The position numbers and the translations under genes are program-made. From NCBI GenBank assembly GCA_029260415.1, contig JAJDDH010000017.1, positions 1 through 13,139 on the forward strand: a DNA stretch of 13,139 nucleotides, given 5' to 3'. Origin of the DNA: Phycisphaerales bacterium (lineage in GTDB: Bacteria > Planctomycetota > Phycisphaerae > Phycisphaerales > UBA1924). Shown here piece after piece: positions 1 to 7,140 of the stretch. The notes beneath the pieces are model-generated. The model searched no databases. It was not told the origin of the DNA and was given only the letters and a program-made list of their open reading frames with translations. Positions within the stretch are counted from its first letter, which is position 1. Every line of letters begins with the position of its first letter.

Positions 1-263
1 ACAACGCCGTCGCCAAGCTCTTCGGTCTCCAGTTCGTTCTCGACGACAAGACCGTTGACAAGTACGAGGGCTACGGCATCGACGTTGCCACGCACAACGG
101 CACCGGCAAGCACGAGCTGCCCATCCCCGCGACCTATATCATCGATACCGACGGCGTCATCGCATTTGCCTTCGTGGACGAGGACTACACCAAGCGAGCG
201 AAGACACGCGACATCGTCAGGGCCCTCGAGAAGCTCGTCGAGGACAAGAAGTCCGACGACTGA
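1..263 (+). CDS. Peroxiredoxin-like (AhpC/TSA redoxin) protein, C-terminal part
   Basis: The open frame enters from the left edge, with its first whole codon at position 3, and ends at TGA 261-263, giving 86 visible residues. The segment HELPIPATYIIDTDGVIAFA, followed by FVDEDYTKR and a final amphipathic helix, is the typical C-terminal third of thioredoxin-fold AhpC/TSA redoxins: the cis-Pro strand, then the 'ID.DG.I.F..VD.DY..R' strand pair and the last helix. Family members reduce peroxides in the cytoplasm with a Cys thiol. The peroxidatic Cys and the N-terminal half lie outside the window, so catalytic competence and subclass (Bcp/PrxQ-like or uncharacterised redoxin) cannot be judged. 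No Cys occurs in the visible part, so any resolving Cys would have to be upstream. The gene faces hrpA tail to tail, with a shared hairpin between them. Family assignment is good; exact function is unknown. Confidence 0.8.
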   Translation, partial: NAVAKLFGLQFVLDDKTVDKYEGYGIDVATHNGTGKHELPIPATYIIDTDGVIAFAFVDEDYTKRAKTRDIVRALEKLVEDKKSDD

Positions 264-286
264 TCCCCAGCAATGCCCTTCTCTCA

Positions 287-322
287 CCGACACCCCCGCC
301 CAACGCGGGGGTGTTGGCGTTT
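287..322 (+). terminator. Hairpin terminator after the redoxin gene, between convergent genes
   Basis: The 13-bp stem ccgacacccccgc (287-299) / gcgggggtgttgg (305-317) contains one G-T wobble and has a 5-nt loop. It is followed by a short T run (320-322), 24 nt after the redoxin stop. The T tract is weak, but position and stem strength fit an intrinsic terminator. The hairpin ends where the convergent hrpA gene stops (322), so it may also slow transcription from the other side, although no T tract follows it on the minus strand. Confidence 0.65.
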
Positions 323-3300
323 CAGGGGCGGACCCGCTCCCACTGCTTCTGCATGCGCTTGGACGAGACGCTCTCGCTCGTGCCCAGCTCCTGGGCGAAC
401 AGCGAGACGCGCAGCTCCTCGATCATCCAGCGGAAGCGGTCCAGCTCGGGGTCGATGACGCCGTCGAGCCCGTGCTTCTGCCTCCGCTCGTCGTGCATGG
501 CCCACCACCTGCGGACCTCGCGCATCCACTCCGCGTCGCGCTGGGGGCCGACGGAGCGGAGCTTCTCCAGGCGCTTGAGCATCGCCCGCAGGTAGCGCGG
601 GAAGCAGCGGAGGCGGTCCCACTCCGTGTCCGCGAGGAACCCGGGCTGGAGCAGGCGGGCGAGCTGCTGGCGCATGTCCCCCACCGCGGGCGCCCACGCC
701 GGGACGCTGACCTCGTCCAGACGCCCCGCGACCTGGTTGCCCAGCGCCAAGACCGACTCAGCCAGTGTGCACACCTCGTCGACCGCCGGGCCCACCTTGT
801 TCCACCCGTCGTCGATGCGGGCGGTGAACTGGTCGCGGGAGCGCACCCACGGGTTGGCGCCGACGAACGCGCGACCGGTGACCACGAGCATCAGGTCGGC
901 GCGCAGCTGCTCGCCCGGGCCGATCGGGGCGTAGAGCATCGAGATGCGGTCGATGTTGGGCAGGTGCGACTCGCGGTACTTCATCTCGTCGCGCAGGTGA
1001 CGGACGTACAGGCGCGCCAGCCCGCGGCGCATCGCGCTGGTCGCCCCCGCCTTCGAGTCGTACAGGCGGAGGCAGACCTGCCCGTCCAGATCCGCCAGCG
1101 CCGGGTAGCCGCGGAGCGTGCGCCCGTCCTTGCTGATCTCGACCGACTCGGGGAGTTCGTCCAGGTCCCAGTCCGTCAGCCTGTCGCGCCGGTACTGGTC
1201 CCCCGCCGCGGCCGCAAACCCGGCGCGGACCTTCACGCCCAAATCCCGCTTGAGCTGGCCCAGGTCGCGCCCCTCGCCCAGCGTCTCGCCCTCGTCGTCC
1301 ACGACGCGGTAGTTCATCGACAGGTGCGCCTCGAGCTGGTCCGCGCGGAAGTCCTCGGGCCTGATCGTGACCCCGGACGTGCGGCTGAGCGCCGCGGCGA
1401 CGTCCTCGCTCATCGTGCGCGCGCCGGGCGTGAGCGTGGACGCCAGCTCGCGGGCGACCGCCTGCGCGTCGAACGGGCGGCGCAGCGCCTTGGGCAACGA
1501 GCGGACCATCGCCGCGATTTTCTCCTCGCGCAGCCCGGGCGCGATCCAGTCGGTCTGCTCGCGCCGGACCTGCCCGAGCGACTCGACCGGGATCTCGAGC
1601 GTCATCCCGTCCCGCTCGTCGCCCGGCTGGTACACGTACCCGACCCCCAGCGCCCGCCCGTCGATGTCGAGCGAGCTCGGGAAGGCGTCCTCCGAGACCT
1701 GGCCCGGATCACCAATGAGCAGATCCTCGCGGCGCATGCGGATCACGTCCCGGTCCTTCGCCTCCGCCTCCTTGATCCACCGCTCGAAGCTCTGCCCGGA
1801 GTAGACGTCTCCGGGCAGGCGTCTGTCGTAGAACGCGTAGCGCGCCTGGCTGTCGCCCAGGATGTCCCGCCGGCGGGCGCGTTCCTCCAGCTCGTGCAGC
1901 TGCTCGACCAGCGCCCGGTTGTGCGCCAGCGTTCGCGACCGGCTGGCGTACTCGCCCTCGACCAGCGCGTGGTGGATGAACAGCTCCCGGCTCGCGGGCG
2001 CGTCGATCGGCCCGTAGTGCACACGCTTGCGCGGGATGACCTCGAGCCCGAGCAGCGTCACCTTCTCGAAGGCCATCACGCGGGCGGTCCGCTCGTCCCA
2101 CTGGGGTTCCGAGTGCGTGCGCTTCACCAGCGCCGAGCCCACGGACTCGATCCACTCGGGCTCAATCCGCGCGACGCAGCGGGCGTATGTCCGGGTCGTG
2201 CGCACGATCTCGGCGCCCATGATCCACTTGGGCTTGGTCTCGAACTGCCCCGAGCCCGGGAAGATGTGGAAGCGGCTCCCCCGGGCGCCCTCGTATTCGA
2301 ACCCGTCGCCCTTTTTGCCCACGCTCGTGAGCAGACCCGTGAGCAGGGCCCGGTGGATCTTGTCGTAGTCCGCGTCGGCGTGCCTGGGCGTCGCGCCCAT
2401 CTCGATCGCCAGCGTCCGCACCTGGCGGTAGACCTCGCGCCACTCGCCCAGGCGACGCACGGACAGGAAGTTCTGACGACAGGCCTTCTCCAGCTTGCTG
2501 CGCGAGAGCTTCTTGCTCTGCTCGTGGTAGAACCGCCAGATATTCAGGTACTCGAGAAAGTCCGACCGCTCATCGCGGAACTGCTCGTGGGCGGCGTCCG
2601 CCTGGTCTCGCTTGTCCATGGGTCTGTCGCGCGGGTCCTGGGCCGCCAGGGCGCTGGCAATGATGAGCACCTCGCGCACGCAGTCCTCGTCCCGCGCGGC
2701 CAGGATCATGCGGGCGATGCGCGGGTCGATGGGCAGGCGGGCCATCTCCGCGCCGATGGGGGTCAGCTCGTTCTCGTCGGAGATCGCGCCCAGCTCTCGC
2801 AATGTCTCGTAGCCGTCGCGGATCAGGCGGCTGTCGGGCTGCTCGACGAACGGGAACTCGTCCGGGCGCCCGAGCTTGAGCGCCGCCATCTGCAGGACCA
2901 CACTCGCCAGATTTGTGCGCAGGATCTCGGGCGGTGTGAACTCGTCGCGCCCGGAGAAGTCTTCCTCGCTGTACAGGCGGATGCACACGCCCGGGGCCAC
3001 GCGCCCGCAACGCCCCGCCCGCTGGTTGGCGCTGGCCTGCGAGATCGCCTCGATCTCGAGCCCCTGGACCTTGGAGCGGGCGCTGTAGCGGCTGAGCCTG
3101 GCCGTGCCCGGATCGACCACGGACCGGATGCCGGGGACCGTCAGCGAGGTCTCCGCGACGTTGGTCGCGATGACCACCCGCCGCCCCTGGTGCGTCTTGA
3201 ACACCCGCTGCTGGTCCTGGGGCGAGAGCCTCGCGTACAGGGGCAGGATCTCGGTGTTGGCACGCCCGAGGTAGCGCCGGCGCAGCGTCTCGGCGGTCTC

Positions 3301-4233
3301 GCGGATCTCCCGCTCGCCCGGCATGAACACCAGCACGTCGCCCGGCGTTTCGCGCTGGCACTCGTCGATCGCGTCGGCGACGCCCGCGTACAGGTCGCCC
3401 GTCTCTTCCGTGACCGCTTCCGGATCGATCAGCGGTCGGTAGCGCACCTCGACGGGGTACGTTCGCCCGGAGACCTCGATGATGGGCGCCGGGCCCTGGC
3501 CCAGGTCGAAGTGCTGGGCGAAGCGCTCCGGGTCGATCGTGGCGCTGGTGACGACGAGCTTGAGATCCGGTCGCCTGGGCAGGATGCGTCGGAGGCACCC
3601 GAGCAGGAAGTCGATGTTCAGGCTGCGCTCGTGGGCCTCGTCGATGATGAGCGTGTCGTACTGGTTGAACAGGCGGTCGCCCTGCGTCTCGGCGAGCAGG
3701 ATGCCGTCGGTCATGAGCTTGACGAGCGACTCTGGCGAGGCCTTGTCCCCGAACCGGACCTTGTAGCCGATCGGCCCGCCGAGTTGCACGTTGAGCTCCT
3801 CGGCGACACGGGCTGCAACGGATCGCGCCGCGATGCGCCGGGGCTGGGTGTGCCCGATGGTCCGGTCCACGCCGCGACCGAGCTCGAGGCAGATCTTGGG
3901 CAGCTGCGTGGTCTTGCCCGATCCCGTCTCACCGCAAAGGATGACGACCTGGTGGTCGCGGATCGCGTCGCTGATCTCCCCGCGCCGCTGCGAGATGGGC
4001 AGCTCTTCGGGGTAGGTGATCTGCGGGACCGACGCGCGCCGCCTGGCCCAGAGGGCGGCGGACGCGTCGACGTCACGCTCGATCGAGGCGCGGACGGAAC
4101 GCCGCTCATTCTCGGGTTTCCGGGAGCCCAGGTAGCCCCGGACCCGGGCTCGCAGGCGGGCGCGGTCCGCGGGCATGGCCTGCTCGAGCAGGCGTCTGGC
4201 CTCGTCGGGGATGGGGGCTCGCTCGCGGCGCAT
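322..4233 (-). CDS. hrpA: ATP-dependent RNA helicase HrpA (DEAH box)
   Basis: The product is 1303 aa; E. coli HrpA is about 1300 aa. Residue numbers use the ATG at 4233. Visible motifs are Walker A GETGSGKTT (101-109), DEAH (198-201), SAT (230-232), motif V TNVAETSLTVPGI (357-369) and motif VI QRAGRCGR (404-411). A long C-terminal region follows that resembles the DUF3418 part of HrpA. DEAH/RHA helicases use ATP to unwind or remodel RNA; bacterial HrpA is linked to mRNA processing and to resolving stalled or collided ribosomes. The frame also opens upstream to a GTG at 4311 and an ATG at 4272. I reject the GTG because the preceding gene's terminator overlaps that stretch. From 4233, the spacing to the 'EQAMPADRARL' segment matches the N terminus of E. 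coli HrpA as I recall it. No clear Shine-Dalgarno sequence is seen. All motifs are intact, so it is probably functional. Confidence 0.95.
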   Translation of the reverse strand: MRRERAPIPDEARRLLEQAMPADRARLRARVRGYLGSRKPENERRSVRASIERDVDASAALWARRRASVPQITYPEELPISQRRGEISDAIRDHQVVILCGETGSGKTTQLPKICLELGRGVDRTIGHTQPRRIAARSVAARVAEELNVQLGGPIGYKVRFGDKASPESLVKLMTDGILLAETQGDRLFNQYDTLIIDEAHERSLNIDFLLGCLRRILPRRPDLKLVVTSATIDPERFAQHFDLGQGPAPIIEVSGRTYPVEVRYRPLIDPEAVTEETGDLYAGVADAIDECQRETPGDVLVFMPGEREIRETAETLRRRYLGRANTEILPLYARLSPQDQQRVFKTHQGRRVVIATNVAETSLTVPGIRSVVDPGTARLSRYSARSKVQGLEIEAISQASANQRAGRCGRVAPGVCIRLYSEEDFSGRDEFTPPEILRTNLASVVLQMAALKLGRPDEFPFVEQPDSRLIRDGYETLRELGAISDENELTPIGAEMARLPIDPRIARMILAARDEDCVREVLIIASALAAQDPRDRPMDKRDQADAAHEQFRDERSDFLEYLNIWRFYHEQSKKLSRSKLEKACRQNFLSVRRLGEWREVYRQVRTLAIEMGATPRHADADYDKIHRALLTGLLTSVGKKGDGFEYEGARGSRFHIFPGSGQFETKPKWIMGAEIVRTTRTYARCVARIEPEWIESVGSALVKRTHSEPQWDERTARVMAFEKVTLLGLEVIPRKRVHYGPIDAPASRELFIHHALVEGEYASRSRTLAHNRALVEQLHELEERARRRDILGDSQARYAFYDRRLPGDVYSGQSFERWIKEAEAKDRDVIRMRREDLLIGDPGQVSEDAFPSSLDIDGRALGVGYVYQPGDERDGMTLEIPVESLGQVRREQTDWIAPGLREEKIAAMVRSLPKALRRPFDAQAVARELASTLTPGARTMSEDVAAALSRTSGVTIRPEDFRADQLEAHLSMNYRVVDDEGETLGEGRDLGQLKRDLGVKVRAGFAAAAGDQYRRDRLTDWDLDELPESVEISKDGRTLRGYPALADLDGQVCLRLYDSKAGATSAMRRGLARLYVRHLRDEMKYRESHLPNIDRISMLYAPIGPGEQLRADLMLVVTGRAFVGANPWVRSRDQFTARIDDGWNKVGPAVDEVCTLAESVLALGNQVAGRLDEVSVPAWAPAVGDMRQQLARLLQPGFLADTEWDRLRCFPRYLRAMLKRLEKLRSVGPQRDAEWMREVRRWWAMHDERRQKHGLDGVIDPELDRFRWMIEELRVSLFAQELGTSESVSSKRMQKQWERVRP

Positions 4234-4241
4234 CGCCGGGA

Positions 4242-4247
4242 ACCGTA
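4242..4247 (-). promoter_or_regulatory. Possible -10 element of hrpA
   Basis: On the minus strand TACGGT lies 8 nt before the chosen ATG (4233). It is downstream of the intrinsic terminator of the preceding gene, so hrpA needs its own promoter in about this place. There is no convincing -35. If real, the transcript would be leaderless or nearly so, consistent with the absence of an SD. Weak evidence. Confidence 0.25.
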
Positions 4248-4256
4248 GGGAGGCGG

Positions 4257-4270
4257 GCGCCGATCGGCGC
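4257..4270. repeat. 14-bp perfect palindrome upstream of hrpA
   Basis: GCGCCGATCGGCGC is a perfect palindrome placed between the upstream gene's terminator and the putative hrpA -10. The position would suit an operator, but a G+C-rich sequence of this size can contain such a palindrome by chance. No regulator gene is adjacent. Confidence 0.3.
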
Positions 4271-4273
4271 ATG

Positions 4274-4308
4274 AAAAGAGGGGCGGGCCATCCCTGGTCC
4301 CGCCCCTC
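4274..4308 (-). terminator. Intrinsic terminator of the beta-lactamase-fold gene
   Basis: On the minus strand a perfect 10-bp stem (gaggggcggg / cccgcccctc, arms 4299-4308 and 4278-4287) is extended inside by cca/tgg across a one-base bulge. It is followed by TTTT (4277-4274). It begins 24 nt after the stop codon at 4332-4334. This is a textbook rho-independent terminator. It separates the upstream gene from hrpA and argues against any hrpA start before 4272. Confidence 0.88.
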
Positions 4309-4331
4309 CACAAATGGCTGGGTTGAGTTTT

Positions 4332-6725
4332 TTACTCGGTCGGGACGAACGCGAAGGAGTCGTCCTCGATGGGTACGTTGATGCGCACGTTCTCGTACTG
4401 CGTCAGCGTACGCCCGGCAAGCGGGGTCTGCTCGATGATGCGGAAGGGCATGCGGACGCCGAACACGTCGCGGTAGTCCTCGAATGTGGTGACGACGGGG
4501 ACGGACCCGTTCTCCAGGTCAAAGGTGAAGCCCTCGACCTTGAGGGTGGCGCCGGTCTGGGCGCTGAGTGTCAGCGTGAGCACCGGGGCGTCGCGGGGCG
4601 AGGCCTTAACGATGTAGGCGGGCTCGCCCTTGAAGGTGGTCCGCCCGACGACCTCGACAAAGAGGAAGTGGTCGCGCAGGTCCTGGAAGACGACAGCGGG
4701 GTGCTGCAGGCGGGCCTGGGCGAGCGTGTCGCCCTCGAGGCTGCTGAAGCCGCCGGTGGTGGTCGCGGTCCAGGCGCCGGTGGCGTCGAGGCCCGAGCTG
4801 GTCTTGCCGAAGCGTCCGAAGGAGACGTCGAGGCGGTAGCGGTCCTCGCCGGCGAGCAGGGCCTTGGCGGGCCCGTCGATGCCCAGGTTCTCGAGGTAGA
4901 CGCGTCCGTCGATGCGGATGGCGCCGACGCGCTCGTAGAGCTGGCCGCCCAGCGAGCTGTTCCGGAGGGACATGAGCTGGTCGACGCTGGGGACGCCCGG
5001 GGCGGGCGCATCGGGGATTCGGGTGAGCTCGTAGTCAGCGCCGTTGACGATGAAATCGATGGCGCTGGCGACGCCGTCGCCGCGGTCGATGAAGCTCAGG
5101 CGGACATTGATGTCGTCCTCGAAGGCCCAGAAGCCCTCGTCATCGAGCCAGATCAGCGGGTGGGTGTGCTCCCAGGGGATATTCATCGCCAGCCCGTCGT
5201 CGGTGCGGACGACCTGGACGGAACCGTTGTACAGGTCGTAGCGGTAGCGACCCAGCACGCCCGAGACGTCGGTGGGTGAGAGCGGGCCGACCGATCCAAC
5301 CTCGGGGGCGTTGGCGTCAACGCCCAGGCGGGGGAGGAAGTGCTCCTTGCCGCTCTGGCTGTAGCGCATGCCCAGGACGCGACCGTTCTCGTCGCGCACG
5401 AAGCGGACGGAGATCGACGGGTTCGCGGCGAACTGGCGGGAGCCGTCGGGCCCGGGGGCGTTGAGGATCGTCGATCCCTGGCCCGGGATGGTCATAAAAA
5501 CGTCGCCCTGCTGGTCGTCGATCCTGAGATTGACGCCCATCGCGGCGAAGTGGTAGGCGCCCGTCACGTCCAGCGGGCTGGTCTGGTCCTGGTCCGCGAG
5601 CCCCGAGCCGAAGTCGCTGAAGAGCGAGTCCATGACGATCGAGAAGACCTCGTCGTCGATGGTCGCGTCGGCGGTGTTGGCCAGCAGCACGAAGGCCAGG
5701 TCCTCGCTGGGGACGATGGTCATCGCGGACGAGAAGGCGCCCAGCGTGCCCGAGCGACCGAAGAAGGTCGTGCCATTGAAGGCGCCCAGACGCCAGCCCC
5801 GGGTGAACGAGGTGGTGGCATCGATGTCGATCTGGGGGATCCAGGTCTGGTTGAAGGCGCGCTCGGAGACGATGGTCTCTCCACCGTACGAGCCTCGGTT
5901 GAGGCAGAACTGCGCCCAGATCGCCATGTCGGCGACGCTGGCGCACAGGCCGCGCGCCGGGGTGATGGGCGCTACGCGGGGCAGGGCCTGCGCTTCAAAG
6001 GTCTCCAGATCCGCGTTCCACGCGTAGCCGCGGGCGGCGTTGGCGCCCAGGCGGGCGGGGTCGGTCGTCGCGCTCTCCATGCCCAGCGGGGCGAGCAGGC
6101 GATCGTGGAGCATGGCGCTCCAGGACTCGCCGGTGGTCTGCTCGACCGCGGCCATGCCGGCGGTGAACACGACCGTGTTCTCGATCAGGGTCGTCCCGAA
6201 CGGGGCGGCGAGCGTGGCATTGGACGCCGCGCGGAAGAGGTCCTCACGATTGGCGCGGGGCGCCTCGACGAGGAGCGACGCGTCGCCCAGCCCGGTCTGG
6301 TGGGAGAGCATGTCAGAGAGGCTCACGCGCCGTGCCGCGTTGGTGTCGGAGAGCGTGAACTCGTCGAAGCTGCGCGAGATGGGCTTGTCCCAGGTGAGGC
6401 GGCGCTCCTGGACGGCGATGGTCGCGAGCGTGGACGAGAACGTTTCTGTCAGCACACCCAGCGGGAAGACGGTGTTCTCGCTGACGGGTGTTCCCTCGTC
6501 GAGGTCCGAGAAGCCGAAGCCCTTGATGAGCTGCACCTCGCCGTCGAGCACGAGGGCGAAGGCGAGCCCGGGGATCTGGTGCTGCTCCCGGCGCCTGTCG
6601 ATCTCACGCTCGAGGCGTTCGATGCGTTGGTCCCAGGTCGGCTCAGCGCCGGCCTGCGTCGTCAGGAACAGGGTTCCGCCGGCCAGGGCAAGGGCGGTCC
6701 ACGAGCGGTCACGGAGGGTCTTCAT
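4332..6725 (-). CDS. Secreted beta-lactamase/serine-hydrolase-fold protein with altered catalytic motifs
   Basis: The product is 797 aa. The N terminus (MKTLRDRS, a hydrophobic core, then AGA at 25-27) is a Sec signal peptide, so the mature protein is exported. Residues about 35-380 follow the beta-lactamase/penicillin-binding-protein-like family (Pfam Beta-lactamase): IPGLAFALV, LSHQTGL (140-146), ARGLCASVADMAIWAQF and the GTLGAFSS region. The catalytic motifs are not canonical. SxxK is VLTE (91-94), the usual Tyr-Ser-Asn is IEN (181-183), and the H/K-S/T-G triad is RSG (324-326). A middle beta-rich region follows. The last ~150 residues, with FTFDLENG and TFEDYRDVFGVRMPFRI, resemble lipoprotein-sorting-like C-terminal domains. 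I chose the ATG at 6725 because it starts the signal peptide and has GGGGAAAG 4 nt upstream; an in-frame GTG at 6764 adds 13 uncharged-to-basic residues of no use. It probably binds rather than hydrolyses. Its ligand is unknown. Confidence 0.85.
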   Translation of the reverse strand: MKTLRDRSWTALALAGGTLFLTTQAGAEPTWDQRIERLEREIDRRREQHQIPGLAFALVLDGEVQLIKGFGFSDLDEGTPVSENTVFPLGVLTETFSSTLATIAVQERRLTWDKPISRSFDEFTLSDTNAARRVSLSDMLSHQTGLGDASLLVEAPRANREDLFRAASNATLAAPFGTTLIENTVVFTAGMAAVEQTTGESWSAMLHDRLLAPLGMESATTDPARLGANAARGYAWNADLETFEAQALPRVAPITPARGLCASVADMAIWAQFCLNRGSYGGETIVSERAFNQTWIPQIDIDATTSFTRGWRLGAFNGTTFFGRSGTLGAFSSAMTIVPSEDLAFVLLANTADATIDDEVFSIVMDSLFSDFGSGLADQDQTSPLDVTGAYHFAAMGVNLRIDDQQGDVFMTIPGQGSTILNAPGPDGSRQFAANPSISVRFVRDENGRVLGMRYSQSGKEHFLPRLGVDANAPEVGSVGPLSPTDVSGVLGRYRYDLYNGSVQVVRTDDGLAMNIPWEHTHPLIWLDDEGFWAFEDDINVRLSFIDRGDGVASAIDFIVNGADYELTRIPDAPAPGVPSVDQLMSLRNSSLGGQLYERVGAIRIDGRVYLENLGIDGPAKALLAGEDRYRLDVSFGRFGKTSSGLDATGAWTATTTGGFSSLEGDTLAQARLQHPAVVFQDLRDHFLFVEVVGRTTFKGEPAYIVKASPRDAPVLTLTLSAQTGATLKVEGFTFDLENGSVPVVTTFEDYRDVFGVRMPFRIIEQTPLAGRTLTQYENVRINVPIEDDSFAFVPTE

Positions 6726-6815
6726 GTCTTTCCCCGATCTGAACTTTGAAACGGGGCGCCGCACGCCCCCAACAAGGCCAATCCGGGGGTGTTGTCGGAC
6801 TTTTCTGAAACCGGG

Positions 6816-6843
6816 TTGACGGATGGTCCGAAATCGCTATTGT
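6816..6843 (+). promoter_or_regulatory. Sigma70-like promoter of the leader/attenuator transcript
   Basis: The -35 TTGACG (6816-6821, 5/6 to consensus) and the -10 TATTGT (6838-6843, 4/6, with the key T, A and last T kept) are separated by 16 bp. Transcription would start near 6850, about 50 nt before the leader ORF at 6902. This placement also shows that the open frame reaching back from the 7141 gene to 6823 starts inside the promoter and is not used. Confidence 0.6.
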
Positions 6844-6901
6844 TCGCTCGTCCGAGGGAACAAAGAACCCCCCGCGGACGTTGGTACGACTGAGAATCAC
6901 G

Positions 6902-6994
6902 ATGAAACAGCTCCGCCACCTCAACCCGCAGACCCAGGTGACCATGTGTGTTATTGCACACGGTGGCTGGTTGCACACGGGCAGGGCGGGCTAA
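6902..6994 (+). CDS. Putative 30-aa leader peptide of a transcription attenuator
   Basis: ATG 6902 to TAA 6992-6994 encodes MKQLRHLNPQTQVTM followed by CVIAHGGWLHTGRAG. It starts about 50 nt after the predicted transcription start and ends 26 nt before the terminator stem. Codons 13-18 read Val-Thr-Met-Cys-Val-Ile, and codons 16-19 (tgt, gtt, att, gca) have A/T third positions that are unusual beside the G/C-ending codons around them. These control-like codons lie in the first segment of a set of competing RNA stems and its loop. The downstream gene resembles aspartokinase/homoserine dehydrogenase, whose pathway yields Thr, Met and Ile. There is no strong SD (only a purine-rich TGAGAA about 9 nt upstream). 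I infer a regulatory peptide whose translation, rather than product, matters. An independent small protein, or no translation at all, is possible. Confidence 0.55.
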   Translation: MKQLRHLNPQTQVTMCVIAHGGWLHTGRAG

Positions 6995-7055
6995 AGACCC
7001 CGACAAACCCCGAGACTTGCAGCAAGCCACCGCCCAGCGGTGGCTTGTTTCGTTT
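6941..7055 (+). promoter_or_regulatory. Four-segment transcription attenuator (protector / antiterminator / terminator)
   Basis: Segment 1 (6941-6950, acc.at.gtgtg) pairs with segment 2 (cacacggt, 6957-6964), giving 8 bp with a 2-nt bulge. Segment 2 also contains cggtggct (6961-6968), the exact complement of agccaccg (segment 3, 7025-7032); that pairing can extend with ttgc (6971-6974) to gcaa (7022-7025) if t6968-g6970 bulge. Segment 3 is also the left arm of the terminator, pairing with the identical cggtggct (segment 4, 7038-7045). Pairings 1:2, 2:3 and 3:4 are mutually exclusive, as in the trp/thr/his leaders. A ribosome stalled at Thr14-Met15-Cys16 would cover segment 1, free segment 2 and favour the antiterminator. 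The pairings are seen directly in the sequence; the regulation is inferred. Confidence 0.6.
7021..7055 (+). terminator. Intrinsic terminator in the leader
   Basis: The 10-bp perfect stem aagccaccgc (7024-7033) / gcggtggctt (7037-7046) has a 3-nt loop and can extend three more pairs outward (7021-7023 with 7047-7049). The tail gtttcgttt is T rich (7047-7055). It lies 86 nt before the 7141 start codon and after the leader ORF, so it would cut the transcript short unless the upstream antiterminator forms. Confidence 0.8.
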
Positions 7056-7076
7056 GGTGCATCAACGGATCGACCC

Positions 7077-7133
7077 GGGGCGGATCAACGCCCCGCAACC
7101 CCAGGAACGCGTGCGTGAGGACGCACGCAGGAG
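7077..7133 (+). promoter_or_regulatory. Two further leader hairpins and the ribosome binding site of the 7141 gene
   Basis: Hairpin A is ggggcg (7077-7082) / cgcccc (7089-7094) with a 6-nt loop. Hairpin B is a perfect 8-bp stem gcgtgcgt (7109-7116) / acgcacgc (7121-7128) with loop gagg. The SD AGGAG (7129-7133) begins directly after hairpin B, 7 nt before ATG 7141. The tight stack of structure against the SD suggests influence on translation start or transcript stability. The gagg loop could itself mimic an SD. No known riboswitch class is identified with confidence. Confidence 0.45.
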
Positions 7134-7140
7134 CAGAGCC

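Noticed and set aside
55..4248. A 4.2-kb open frame on the + strand opposite hrpA (and similar long + frames at 4314-5279 and 5340-6749)
   Set aside because: Its translation is low-complexity, rich in Arg/Ala/Pro/Val/Leu without a recognisable domain. High G+C makes stop codons rare in the antisense frame of a real gene. hrpA and the beta-lactamase-fold gene on the other strand have clear family motifs throughout.
6753..6769. Hairpin ggggcg/cgcccc upstream of the beta-lactamase-fold gene
   Set aside because: It is only 6 bp in a very G+C-rich stretch, has no T tail and no alternative pairing, and is likely to be chance.
6850..7060. A T-box, tRNA-like or known Rfam riboswitch in the leader
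   Set aside because: No T-box AGGGTGG sequence, no cloverleaf and no full SAM, SAH, cobalamin or lysine core could be matched by eye. The leader ORF with competing stems explains the region better.
6823..7140. In-frame upstream extension of the aspartokinase/HSD-like gene
   Set aside because: It would start inside the promoter spacer and run through the leader ORF and terminator. It shows no family similarity, whereas ATG 7141 has a proper AGGAG.
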